Assembly: GCA_003697085.1 (NCBI GenBank)
Contig: RFFU01000144.1
Span: 1 to 25,868, forward strand
Direction of reading: 5' to 3'
From: Candidatus Hydrogenedentota bacterium
GTDB lineage: Bacteria > UBA8481 > J006
Length of the DNA stretch: 25,868 bases
Shown one piece after another: positions 14,848-23,711 of this stretch; positions within the stretch are counted from its first letter, which is position 1; each line of letters starts with the position of its first letter. Position numbers and translations under genes: made by a program. A model generated the notes under the pieces. It had not been told where the DNA came from, searched no databases, and worked only from the letters and a program-made list of their open reading frames with translations.

Positions 14848-17800
14848 TCAAACCCTTTCCGTATCGACGAAAATCAATCGTGTCGTTATCTGTTTTTCGT
14901 CGAGGTTCAATATCCGCGCCAGGGATGAGGAGTACGCTTCCATTTGACCGGCGTATCGTTCCCTTGCCGCGGCGGGATCGTCGTGTCCCGTCTTCCAATC
15001 GATGATCTCCGCAGAAAGAACTCGCTCCTGATCATCGCGGCAAACAACGACGCGGTCGAAAGTGCCCGAGACGATCCGGTCTCTGAGACGAACGGCGAAC
15101 GGGCGTTCGCGCCAGACTTCGACGCAGGTTCTCTTATCTGTTTTCGGCCGCGCCAAAACTTCACGCACAGGCGCTCGTTCCAGTGTGCCGAGGAACTCCT
15201 CGAACAAAGCCGCGGCGGTTTTCCGATCCATATCCGGGACCTCCTCCGCGGCCCTCTTCAGGAACCGCTCCCGTTCGCTTTTCGGATCGGTTTCCTCGAT
15301 CCATACGATCTCGCTGTACCAGAGATGAAAGAGCGTTCCACGCCGGGTTTCCCGATCGTGGGTTCCCACTCGGAAGAGATCAGCGGCCCGAATCTCGCCC
15401 CCCTCCGCCAGCCGGGAAGGGGAGACGCGAAGAAGAAGTCGCCGCTTCGAACCGCCTGCAGTCGAGATTTCCCGCGGCCCGCTTCCCTTGTTCCTCGAGG
15501 TGTCTTTCCGTAGGAGATTTGCTTTTTCATCGGGCGGCAATGTTTCGTACCAATCGGAATCTCCGGCCTCGAAGATCGTTTCTCCCCCCTCTTCGTTTTC
15601 GGAATGTCCGTTGGTGTCTGCGCGGACGGCGAGTGCATGGCGCAGAATCGTGGCCGCGGAGGCGTCTGTCCATCCTTTCCTTCCAAAGCGATCTTCCCAC
15701 TTCTTTGCCGGTTTTCTTTTGGGCTTCAACGGTGGAATAAAAAGATGGAGGGCGTACCGTGCGCGCGTCATGGCGACATAGAGCAGATCGAGAGAGTCAT
15801 CGAGTTTCCGTTTCTCTTCCTGCGAATACGTCTGTTCCAATTCCGGGGAGAGAGCGCGATACGTTTTGGGTATCCGTGGGAGAACGTACTTGATCGGGCC
15901 GCCGCTTCCGTCTCGACAGACGAAAAAAGAGTCTTTGTGGGTTTCGACGAGGCGGAAGTCGAGTTGAGGCAACACGACGATATCGAAGTCGAGCCCCTTG
16001 GAGGCGTGAATCGTCATCACCTGCACGCGCGCTTCCCTCGGTTCGGGAAAGGTTGTTTCTTCCACACGGCGGATGAAGTCGCGAAGGAGAAGCATCGTTT
16101 CAGGAGGTTCGCGGTCCGCGATCTGAATGAGACGGTCGAGACGTCTGGCGCTTCTTTCGTCACAGGAAGCGGCCAACTTCCTCCCCCAGCGGAAAAGGAA
16201 TTCGGCCAGCCCGTCACGGAGAATCTCTTCGCGGAAGAGCCGTGAAATCTTTTCGCGGGTCTCGGGACCGCGAGACCGAATGCCGAGGAATTTTTTGAGC
16301 GGAGAAGAGGCGAGTTCAAATTCAGCGATGGTATCGCCGGGGTGAAGAGCGAGTTTCAGAGCCGCAAGGAGAATTGTGACAGCGGGATCGTCAGCCAGTC
16401 GCGTACCTCCTCTTCCGCCCGCGTTCACGCCCGCCGTTCGCAAGCCGTCGAGAAGAGTCCGTATTCGCGCGTTCGTTCTCACGAGGACCCCGATGCTGGC
16501 TCCCGGCAACTTTTCGTGAAGCGCGGCGATGCGTTGAATTTCCAGGGAAGGTGTTTCCGGCTTTGCGAGCGGCCATTCCTCCTCTTCCTCCGCGTCGTGA
16601 TTCGCTATTCCGCCGGATTCACCGCTCAGAGTCGTAAGTTCGACGTAGCCGGGGCGGGTCGCGTGGTGCGCCGTGTGTTTCTGGTACCGCGCCCGCCACA
16701 TCCGAGCCGCCTCGCTGAATTCCTTCACGGCCGGCGACGCCGCAATCTTGTCGAAAACTTCGTCCACCGTCTCCAGGATCACCTTCGAACTCCGGTAGTT
16801 TTCCGTCAACGAGGACGTCTTTTCTTTCAGAAGAGGAAGATCTGTTTCGAGCCGATCGAAGATTTCGGCGCAGCCGTTTCGCCATCCGTAGATGGCCTGT
16901 TTTCCATCTCCGACACAGAAGAAACTTCCTCGCCGTTTCTTTCCGTTTACGATTCTCTCGGCGAGCGGGCGTAGGAGGCTCCATTGCGTCATCGAGGTAT
17001 CCTGAAACTCATCGAGAAGGATGTGACGCAGTTCCACTCCCCCTTCTTCGGAGGCGGCCTGGATGAGATCTCTACCGTTGCGTGCCGCATCGAGAAGGAG
17101 ATGTGTGAAATCCGAGAAGAAGAGCCGGTTCCGCCGCCGCCTCAAGGCATCGTACCGTTTCCCCACGCCGCTTGCGAATTTCCAGAGGGCCTGCGCTTGC
17201 GCTTGGATTCTCGAGGTGAGAACGAAGCGGACGTGTTCGACCAACGGCTTGAGGCACATCGTCATCTTCGCCGGCAGCGGCTTTCCGTGATAATTACTCT
17301 CCGTCAGTACGGCTTTGAAAAAACCACTGGCGAAGAGATCCTCCCACTTCCGTTCTTTTACTTCTTCAGCGAATTTCTTGAAAGCATTTCGAAGATGCCC
17401 ATTCCAGTCTCCGCTTTCGTTCTTCCAAAGATTTCGCATCCGTTCCAGAACCGCCTCTGTTTCCGTTTCGCTCAATTCTCGGCCGGAAACGGGAAACCGA
17501 CACCAGATTCGTTCCTCCGGAGCCTCGCGGTACGTTTCGTGGAGGGCATCAACCGTCTTCAGGAGATTCGACGTGACGGCCTTTGTCGCCTGGCCTCCGG
17601 AGAAATCGAATACCAAATCGAAGAGTTCTTCCTCCCGTCGCTCCTCGAAAAATTCCGCCAGTACTTCCCAAAGAAGATCCGTGGACCCCGTCCCCTCCTC
17701 TTCCATAACCTCGATTCCGCTTCCCAGACCCAGTTCATAACGAAACCTCAACAGAACCTGATAGAAAAAGGAATCGAGTGTCGAAATTTTCAAGAGATCG

Positions 17801-18102
17801 AGTGTATCGCAGATTTCATCAAGAATTCTCTCCGCCGCGTGTCTTCTTTTCACGGGGACGTCCTTCTCGTCCGAGAAGTCCGGCGTTTTCGGTACGGACT
17901 TCGCGATCGAAAGAAGAACCCGCTCCGCGATCTCGCCCGCCGCTTTTCTTGTGAAGGTCGAGGCAAGGATCGTCGCGGGGGGATCTCCGGCTTCGAGAAT
18001 TTCGAGATATCTCCGGCTCAAGGCATGCGTCTTTCCCGTCCCCGCAGAAGCCTTGAGGATCTTGTGAGAGATGGTGACGGAAGTGTCCCGCCCGTCTTTC
18101 AT
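14848..18102 (-). CDS. addA: AddA-type UvrD/RecB helicase-nuclease
   Basis: ATP-driven helicase with a C-terminal nuclease; with AddB it processes double-strand DNA ends for RecA-dependent repair. 1084 residues. Superfamily 1 motifs: Walker A ASAGTGKT (18-25), motif Ia STFTRKAAGEI (48-58), Walker B LLDEFQDTS (362-370), motif III GDGKQAIYGWR (398-408), motif IV near TENYRSS (433-439) and motif V VMTIHASKGLDFD (695-707). The PD-(D/E)XK nuclease motif is complete: Asp1016, DWKTG with Asp1035 and Lys1037, and QMEAY with Gln1053 and Tyr1057. Both activities should be functional. ATG 18102 overlaps the addB stop as ATGA, so the two are translated together, addB first. RecB is an alternative name, but the RecB-like nuclease in both partners points to AddAB. 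Confidence 0.92.
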   Translation of the reverse strand: MKDGRDTSVTISHKILKASAGTGKTHALSRRYLEILEAGDPPATILASTFTRKAAGEIAERVLLSIAKSVPKTPDFSDEKDVPVKRRHAAERILDEICDTLDLLKISTLDSFFYQVLLRFRYELGLGSGIEVMEEEGTGSTDLLWEVLAEFFEERREEELFDLVFDFSGGQATKAVTSNLLKTVDALHETYREAPEERIWCRFPVSGRELSETETEAVLERMRNLWKNESGDWNGHLRNAFKKFAEEVKERKWEDLFASGFFKAVLTESNYHGKPLPAKMTMCLKPLVEHVRFVLTSRIQAQAQALWKFASGVGKRYDALRRRRNRLFFSDFTHLLLDAARNGRDLIQAASEEGGVELRHILLDEFQDTSMTQWSLLRPLAERIVNGKKRRGSFFCVGDGKQAIYGWRNGCAEIFDRLETDLPLLKEKTSSLTENYRSSKVILETVDEVFDKIAASPAVKEFSEAARMWRARYQKHTAHHATRPGYVELTTLSGESGGIANHDAEEEEEWPLAKPETPSLEIQRIAALHEKLPGASIGVLVRTNARIRTLLDGLRTAGVNAGGRGGTRLADDPAVTILLAALKLALHPGDTIAEFELASSPLKKFLGIRSRGPETREKISRLFREEILRDGLAEFLFRWGRKLAASCDERSARRLDRLIQIADREPPETMLLLRDFIRRVEETTFPEPREARVQVMTIHASKGLDFDIVVLPQLDFRLVETHKDSFFVCRDGSGGPIKYVLPRIPKTYRALSPELEQTYSQEEKRKLDDSLDLLYVAMTRARYALHLFIPPLKPKRKPAKKWEDRFGRKGWTDASAATILRHALAVRADTNGHSENEEGGETIFEAGDSDWYETLPPDEKANLLRKDTSRNKGSGPREISTAGGSKRRLLLRVSPSRLAEGGEIRAADLFRVGTHDRETRRGTLFHLWYSEIVWIEETDPKSERERFLKRAAEEVPDMDRKTAAALFEEFLGTLERAPVREVLARPKTDKRTCVEVWRERPFAVRLRDRIVSGTFDRVVVCRDDQERVLSAEIIDWKTGHDDPAAARERYAGQMEAYSSSLARILNLDEKQITTRLIFVDTERV

Positions 18103-20897
18103 TCCATCGAACTCCCTTCGTTTCGCAGCCGCTCCAATATCTCCGAACGAAACGGATAATTCTCGAGACAGATGTTCCGGTACGGATCGTCTCGGTACGG
18201 CGGCGTACCCGGAGGCCAGAAGGCCCTATCAAGAATTTTCTTGATGCATTCTTGGGCCACTTCAAGAGCAGAAACATAACTCTCGTTATTCCAGTTCTGT
18301 GCAGTGGATAAATATGTGCCTTCCTTCGTGAGGCAGACAAACCCGACGGATAGGTCTTTCCCATCGTTTTTCGTTTTTTCGAGATACGCCGCGCGATAGA
18401 GCGGCAGTTGAAGGTCGATCCACTCGTCGTTCCTCTTATGGCATCGTTCAACATTCTCTTTCTTTTCGAAGGCCTTGTAATCGAGAATACGAACCTCTCC
18501 GTCGGGGCCGAGATCGACCCGATCGATTCGGCCCACGAGCGGAAGGGAGGGGAAAGCCGGAAATCGCAACGAACAGTCCATCTCCACTTGGGAGATTCTC
18601 CATCCGAGGCGGACCTGTTCGGCCTGAAATGCGGCGAACGACGCAAGCCTTTTCCGGATGACTTCTTGTTGGATTCGGATCGCGGGAGAACGAGCGGCCG
18701 AGAATCTCTTCGTCATTTCCTTCTCGAGCGCCGAGACAAGGAATTCCTCGATTTCTTCCGCGTTGGTGGAATCCCGCTTCGTCTTCTCGGAACCGAACTT
18801 CGCGAGGACCGAATGAAGGACGGTGCCGAAGAGCCGTGAGTCGAGCTCGCGCGGGTCCTCGGGAGCAATCGGCTCCGGCAGAAGTTTAGCGAGATAAAAT
18901 CGGTACGGGCAGGCGAGAAACGTTCGAAAGTCGGTCATCGATATCTTCTTCAACGCGAGCGTCTTGATGGGAAGCGGAATCGTCCAGGAATTTCGTTCTT
19001 GGTGATCGATGAGGGGAGGTGCGGTCGTGTCGGCATCGCGGTGGAAGAATTGAAGGATTCGTTCGGCCTTCTTTTCGGCTGATCCTCGGAGAAGAAGCCG
19101 GCTGGGAAGAAGAGGATTTCCCTCGCGATCGAAGCGACCGGAGACGAGGCGGAGTTTATGTCCGTGGGCCAGAAGCGTGAGGTAAAGCAAATCGCGGGCG
19201 AAGCGATGTCGGCGATCCGGCAAACCGAGTCTGGTCCGAAGGGAATCGGGAAGGAGGGGTTGGGAGGGAGGGGCCGAGGGGATGGAGCCTTCGTTGAATC
19301 CGAGGACGATGATCTCGTCTGCGTCATCGTAGGGAACCTCGAGCCAGCCGAGAATCTCGACTTCTTGAGAAGCGGAAGGCTCCGGGAGAGATTCGCCTTC
19401 GAACGAGGCCGAAAGAAGTCCGAGGGCTTCGTCGAGGGTCGTGGCCAGGTTTCGGGAGAGATTTTCCGGCAGCGCGGCCACGGTTTTGATTCGGGAAGCG
19501 AGGCTTTCGAGTGACGCGGCTTCGAGAGCCGCCGGCCCGTATCGGTGAAAGGATTTTTCTTCATAGAGACGTCGAAGCATTTCCGCGATGGCCTTCATTC
19601 TTTCGGAGAGAGGTTCTTCTTGAGAACAGTCGGAAGGAAGAATGTCTTTCGCCCGCGGGAGGATCTTCTGGACGGCGGCTGTCGCTTCGTTCTCGGGCCA
19701 GGAATCGGGCGTGCCGGTGAGAAGCGTCTCTTGCAGAAATCTTTCGAGCGGAACAAGAACAGAAGGGACTTCGATTTTCCGCCGGACGAAATCTTCGAAA
19801 ACGGGATGGCGTAGGAGAGGAAGCAAGGAAGAAAGGCGCGGGCGGGCGGCGAATTCCCGTAGAGCGGCGAGCAAGCGAAAGGGAGAAGTGCGCGAGATCG
19901 GAAGGCCGCCGGCCCAGTGTCCGCGGAGATTATGGACGCAGAGGCGACGCTGAACCTCGGGAACCAGCGCTTCATCTCCCACCCCCACCGTGAGTCGCTC
20001 GCAAGAAAAGTTTTCTTTCTCCGCGATCGTCCGGATTACGGCATAGGCTTGTTCGGCGGGGGAACCGACGGTCTCGATCGCGATCTTTTCGTAGGGTGGG
20101 ATTGCTGACTCCCATTTCGCGGGAAGGAAACGGCCGGTATCGTCGAATCTGTCTTTTTCGGATTCCGGAGCCGGAAGGAGCACGTGCACCGGGCGAGTTT
20201 CGGCAAGAACACGAAGGAGTCGGGAGACGAGCGGGGGAGCGTCGACTGTTCCGGCCAGCAGGAGTGTTCCGTGGATGGCACACCTTCCTTTTTCGATCGC
20301 CTCGATCCGAAGTTGGTGACGATCACGGAGTCCGTTCTTCTCGAGGAGAGCGAGGTAAACGTTTCTGATACGGCATACCGTCTTCCATTGAGCCGTTCGT
20401 CTTTCATTACTCGTCTCGGAGATTTTCGCAAGGACGTCCTCGACAGTGAGACCGGCCGCGGCGAGTTCGGCGTCGAGGGTGGCGAGATCACGGGCGAGAG
20501 AATACCAACCAGCGAGGTCGTCTCTCTCCGGCGGATAGGGAAAGAGCGGAGCAAGGGTGTCACGTTCCATCCTGCGAAGAGCCGCGAGACGACAGAGGAG
20601 CGCGAGGGTGTCTGAGGCGGCGTTTTTATCGGCGGAGGTTGCGCGATCGAGAAGGTCCCCCAAGCCGGCGAAGCGGGGGGGGATCCAGTCGGAAGAAGCC
20701 TTTTCCGTGAGGAGTTCGAGCAATCTCCGCCGGAAGCGCCGTCCCGGGGTAACGACGAAGAGCGAGGAGAGATCGTGGGGATGGGAGCGGAAGCGGTTCG
20801 ACGCACCGGATTCCCTGAACTCTGTTTTGAGGAGGAAGTCGGCGACTTGTGTCAGGAAGGGCGTATCCCACCCGAGAAAATGACGGATAATCGGCAT
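18099..20897 (-). CDS. addB: AddB-type partner with PD-(D/E)XK nuclease
   Basis: Second subunit of the AddAB helicase-nuclease. 932 residues. The N-terminal helicase-like half has FVVTPGRRFRRRL (47-59) where an ATPase would carry GxxGxGKT, so the ATP site is degenerate, as in many AddB proteins. The line EVPYDDADEIIVLGFNEGSIPS is typical of the family. The C-terminal nuclease starts FLACPYRFYLAKLLPEP and GTVLHSVLAKFG, then GRIDRVD (Asp792), ILDYK (Asp806, Lys808) and QLPLY (Gln830, Tyr834), a complete active site. The iron-sulfur cluster of Bacillus AddB needs four cysteines; only the one in LACPYRF and a lone Cys near the C-terminus are evident, so the cluster is probably absent. No Shine-Dalgarno is visible before ATG 20897. 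The dispersed-repeat region lies just upstream. Confidence 0.88.
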   Translation of the reverse strand: MPIIRHFLGWDTPFLTQVADFLLKTEFRESGASNRFRSHPHDLSSLFVVTPGRRFRRRLLELLTEKASSDWIPPRFAGLGDLLDRATSADKNAASDTLALLCRLAALRRMERDTLAPLFPYPPERDDLAGWYSLARDLATLDAELAAAGLTVEDVLAKISETSNERRTAQWKTVCRIRNVYLALLEKNGLRDRHQLRIEAIEKGRCAIHGTLLLAGTVDAPPLVSRLLRVLAETRPVHVLLPAPESEKDRFDDTGRFLPAKWESAIPPYEKIAIETVGSPAEQAYAVIRTIAEKENFSCERLTVGVGDEALVPEVQRRLCVHNLRGHWAGGLPISRTSPFRLLAALREFAARPRLSSLLPLLRHPVFEDFVRRKIEVPSVLVPLERFLQETLLTGTPDSWPENEATAAVQKILPRAKDILPSDCSQEEPLSERMKAIAEMLRRLYEEKSFHRYGPAALEAASLESLASRIKTVAALPENLSRNLATTLDEALGLLSASFEGESLPEPSASQEVEILGWLEVPYDDADEIIVLGFNEGSIPSAPPSQPLLPDSLRTRLGLPDRRHRFARDLLYLTLLAHGHKLRLVSGRFDREGNPLLPSRLLLRGSAEKKAERILQFFHRDADTTAPPLIDHQERNSWTIPLPIKTLALKKISMTDFRTFLACPYRFYLAKLLPEPIAPEDPRELDSRLFGTVLHSVLAKFGSEKTKRDSTNAEEIEEFLVSALEKEMTKRFSAARSPAIRIQQEVIRKRLASFAAFQAEQVRLGWRISQVEMDCSLRFPAFPSLPLVGRIDRVDLGPDGEVRILDYKAFEKKENVERCHKRNDEWIDLQLPLYRAAYLEKTKNDGKDLSVGFVCLTKEGTYLSTAQNWNNESYVSALEVAQECIKKILDRAFWPPGTPPYRDDPYRNICLENYPFRSEILERLRNEGSSME

Positions 20898-21258
20898 AGG
20901 AGAATTCTAGCATGAAATTCCCGGGACACGAAACGAGGGCTGGGAGCGGCGGCGCGCGCGCTGACATGCGCAAGGACAAGGATACATTGGAAAGGCAAAA
21001 GGAAAAAGCCAAAAGGAAAGAGGGGAAGGGCGAGGGCAAGGGCAAAGGCAAGGGCAAGAAAAAGCGAATGGGGAAGGGAAAGGAAAAAGGGAACGGGAAG
21101 CGTGTTCTGGTAGCGGGGGCATCCTGCCTGCAGGAATCCAGCGCAGGTTCTCCAACCGGGGCCGATTGGCACTCGTGGGGGATTCCTCGTCGGGCTCCGG
21201 CCTTCTCGGAATGACATCGGGGCGGGCCACGCGTCCCCGCGCGCGCCGCTGCGCTGAT
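20898..21258. other. 361-nt spacer between addB and the M16 gene
   Basis: Gene-free spacer filled mostly by mosaic repeat copy A (described separately). An open frame at 20912-21214 with AGGAG upstream is a translation of the repeat and is not called. No clear promoter for addB is seen on the minus strand. Confidence 0.6.
20990..21216 (+). repeat. Mosaic dispersed repeat, copy A
   Basis: Modules in order: polypurine start with GGCAAAAGGAAAAAG; a 42-bp purine unit (21040-21081) built of GGGCAA-type hexamers, identical in sequence to the unit in the right-edge copy apart from one extra hexamer there; a GCGTGTTCTGGTAGCG stretch (21100-21115); a TGCCTGC-type hairpin (21115-21131); AGGTTCTCCAACC (21144-21156) lacking the TGCG that completes its hairpin in the right-edge copy; GGGGCCGATTGGCAC; and an inverted copy of the GTCATTCCGAG...GAGGAATCCCC module (about 21177-21216). 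Confidence 0.75.
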
Positions 21259-22488
21259 TTATTTCGGGCCGATGCGGCCCTCGATGAGCGGCGTATTCGT
21301 TCGGCGGATGAACTCCCGCGCCTCCTCCATCGTCAACGAATCGATGATCGCCAGTTCTTCCGCCAAGGAGTGATACGGCAACCCCTCCAGTTCATCGCCG
21401 CCGATGCTCCCCATCCTTCCGAGAATCGATTCCGATCCGAGAATGGTCCGCGTCGAGAATTTCGTCTTTGCGCGATCCCATTCCTCTTTCGAAAATCCTT
21501 CCTCCGCCAACTTCCTCCATTCGTTACCGAGAATCTCTACGCTCTTTTGAACATTCTCGGGAAGCGCCGAGAATCCGATGTAAAAGATTCCGTCCTCGGT
21601 GAAGGAGAGCGTCCCGACGTCCAACGTCTCGACGATTCCCGGAAAGACGAGCGCCCAGAAGAGGCGCGATCCTTCGGAGTCACCGAAGAGAATGCTGACG
21701 ATCTGCGCCAGAAACCGTTCCTTGATGTTCGAGGACGGAGGTCCGGGGAAGGCGCGAACGAAGTGGCACGTCTTGTCTTCGGGCCGCTCGATCTCGAAGA
21801 ATCTCTCTTCCGGGGGGGGCACCGAGGGAGTCGGCCGAGCAACACCACCCTCGGGTAGGGTGATTTCCGAGGCCCACTCCGCCACCTCCTCGATGCGGGC
21901 GGCTCCCGCGACGGCGAGAACGACGTTGCCGCAACGGTAGCGCGCAGCATGGTATTCCCGCATCTGCTCCACGCTCAACGGTCCGATCGATTCCCGTGTC
22001 CCGAGGATTCGGATTCCCAAGGGATGCGAACCGTACCGCTTCTCAAGCATCGTCTCGAAGAGCATAAACTCCGGTCGATCGTTGTACATCTCGATCTCCT
22101 CGAGGATCACCTTCTTTTCGACTGAGAAATCCTCTTCGAGAAACGCCGGATCGATCATCTCGCCCAATAACGCAACCGCATCGCGCGCAAATTCCGGGAG
22201 AACCTGCGCGTAGAAGACGGTCCGCTCCCAAGAAGTGTAGGCGTTGGCGCGGGCGCCCATCCGATCGAGTTCGCGGGAGACGGCCAGGGCGTCACGTTTT
22301 TTTGTCGTCTTGAAGGCCATATGTTCGAGAAAGTGAGAGACACCGGCGATTTGGGGAACCTCGTCCCGCGCGCCGGTTCGGACGAAGAAGCCGACGCCGA
22401 CCGACAACGCCGTCGGTCGATGCTCGACAAGGATGCGCAGGCCGTTCGAAAGTGTCCTCCGGGCGAATTCCGTCACCGTTTCCTCCAT
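21259..22488 (-). CDS. M16 zinc peptidase, catalytic type
   Basis: Zinc metallopeptidase of the pitrilysin/processing-peptidase family, probably degrading or processing peptides. 409 residues, two M16 halves. The inverted zinc motif HXXEH is intact as HFLEH (His52, Glu55, His56), with the third ligand among Glu130/Glu131 in VILEEIEMYND. The second half contains GSRLFWALVFPGIVET (273-288); the R...Y residues that bind substrate in active M16 dimers are replaced (Val281 and Thr288 at the equivalent places). No signal peptide. ATG 22488 overlaps the end of the preceding M16 gene by 16 nt. The neighbour has the complementary residues, so the two probably work as a heterodimer. It is the last gene of a three-gene minus-strand unit starting with methylmalonyl-CoA mutase. 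Confidence 0.92.
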   Translation of the reverse strand: MEETVTEFARRTLSNGLRILVEHRPTALSVGVGFFVRTGARDEVPQIAGVSHFLEHMAFKTTKKRDALAVSRELDRMGARANAYTSWERTVFYAQVLPEFARDAVALLGEMIDPAFLEEDFSVEKKVILEEIEMYNDRPEFMLFETMLEKRYGSHPLGIRILGTRESIGPLSVEQMREYHAARYRCGNVVLAVAGAARIEEVAEWASEITLPEGGVARPTPSVPPPEERFFEIERPEDKTCHFVRAFPGPPSSNIKERFLAQIVSILFGDSEGSRLFWALVFPGIVETLDVGTLSFTEDGIFYIGFSALPENVQKSVEILGNEWRKLAEEGFSKEEWDRAKTKFSTRTILGSESILGRMGSIGGDELEGLPYHSLAEELAIIDSLTMEEAREFIRRTNTPLIEGRIGPK

Positions 22489-23711
22489 TCAGGACCGAGC
22501 GTAAGGACGAACGGATCGCGGAAAGGATGATTTGCGAGAAAGTCGTTCAGGCCTTCGGGCGTTACCGCCGCGATCTCCTCCAGAATTTCATCGGCCGAGC
22601 GGGCGCGACCGCGGTAGAAGAGGTCGGTGGCAAGCGTTCCGCTTCGAGCACGGGCCGATTCGAGCGACATCACGACGCGCGAACGCAGCTGCGTACGCGC
22701 CCGCTTAAGTTCCTCCGCGCTCACGCCTTCTCCAAGCCGCACCATCTCCTCCACGAGCACCCGCAGCGTCTCCTCCGCCCGCTCCGGTGTCGTTCCGGCG
22801 TAGGCGTAAACGGTCCCATAGGGCCGGAACGCAGAGTGAAACGCGCGGACGGAGTAGACAAGCCCGCGCTTTTCTCTCACCTCCACGAAAAGCCGCCCGC
22901 TCATTCCTCCGGAAAGGACGGCCGTTGCGAGGGACACCTTGATGAAGTCGGGATCGGAGAAGGGAATGGAGGGAAAGGCGGCCGCGATCTGAACCTGCGC
23001 TCCCGTCTCCTTCTCTACGTGTTCCGCGCCGCTCTTCCGTTCCGGAGAGATCTGCGGGAAGGAGGCAGGCTCGCGATTCGGGAAGTCCGTGAAGACCTTC
23101 TCGATCAGGGACAACGTCTTTTCCGTCTCGATCTTCCCGGAAGCGGCTACGATGAGGTCACGAGAGGGGAGAGCGCGTGCAGCTTCCCTCAACTCTTCGA
23201 TTTCGATTTGAAGAATTTCTTCCGGAAACGAACCAAAGGGGCGATGGTACGGAGGGGGATGGTAACGGCGTTTCAACTCGACGAAGACCTTCTCGGCGGG
23301 ATCGTCGTCGATGGCAAGAGCGGATTGATAGACGAGTTGGCGGGCGGCGGGGAGTTCGGCGGGATCGAGCCGAGGGGCGGCCAGCATCTCCTTCATCAGA
23401 GACAATCCCTTCTCGAAATGGCGCGGGAGGAGGGAGCCGGAGATGGTGAGGTACTCCGAGGACGCATCGAAGGAGCGGTCGAGTCCGATTTCGTCCATCG
23501 CCTCGACAAAGGCTCGAGCATCGAGGTGTTCGGTTCCGCGCGAGAGCATCTCGACCAGCACGGTCGCCTCGCCGCACCGCCCCGGGCGATCATCGATTTC
23601 GCCGCGCGGAACAAGAATCATGAAGGAGGCCGATTCGAGATCGGGAAGGGGAGCGACGGCGGCCAGAATGCCGTTCGACAGCCTCTGGACTTCGGGATGA
23701 TCAGCCGGCAT
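22473..23711 (-). CDS. M16 peptidase homologue, non-catalytic partner
   Basis: 412 residues from ATG 23711 ([20 protein letters not shown]); the frame runs further upstream to 24080, but that part lies inside the mutase gene and resembles nothing. The M16 fold is recognisable, but the zinc motif is lost: [11 protein letters not shown] (50-60) stands where HFLEHMxFKGT would be, so all three HXXEH positions are changed (Thr50, Val53, Glu54). In contrast the substrate-binding segment is kept: [18 protein letters not shown] (272-289, with Arg280 and Tyr287). This is the pattern of the inactive subunit in two-subunit M16B enzymes. It overlaps the mutase stop by 11 nt and the active M16 start by 16 nt, which strongly suggests coupled translation in equal amounts. 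Confidence 0.92.
   Translation of the reverse strand: MPADHPEVQRLSNGILAAVAPLPDLESASFMILVPRGEIDDRPGRCGEATVLVEMLSRGTEHLDARAFVEAMDEIGLDRSFDASSEYLTISGSLLPRHFEKGLSLMKEMLAAPRLDPAELPAARQLVYQSALAIDDDPAEKVFVELKRRYHPPPYHRPFGSFPEEILQIEIEELREAARALPSRDLIVAASGKIETEKTLSLIEKVFTDFPNREPASFPQISPERKSGAEHVEKETGAQVQIAAAFPSIPFSDPDFIKVSLATAVLSGGMSGRLFVEVREKRGLVYSVRAFHSAFRPYGTVYAYAGTTPERAEETLRVLVEEMVRLGEGVSAEELKRARTQLRSRVVMSLESARARSGTLATDLFYRGRARSADEILEEIAAVTPEGLNDFLANHPFRDPFVLTLGPEWRKR

Noticed and set aside
20912-21214. 100-codon plus-strand frame rich in Lys/Gly with AGGAG 9 nt upstream of ATG
   Set aside because: Despite the good ribosome binding site, the sequence is the mosaic repeat ([14 protein letters not shown]), also found untethered to this start at the right edge.
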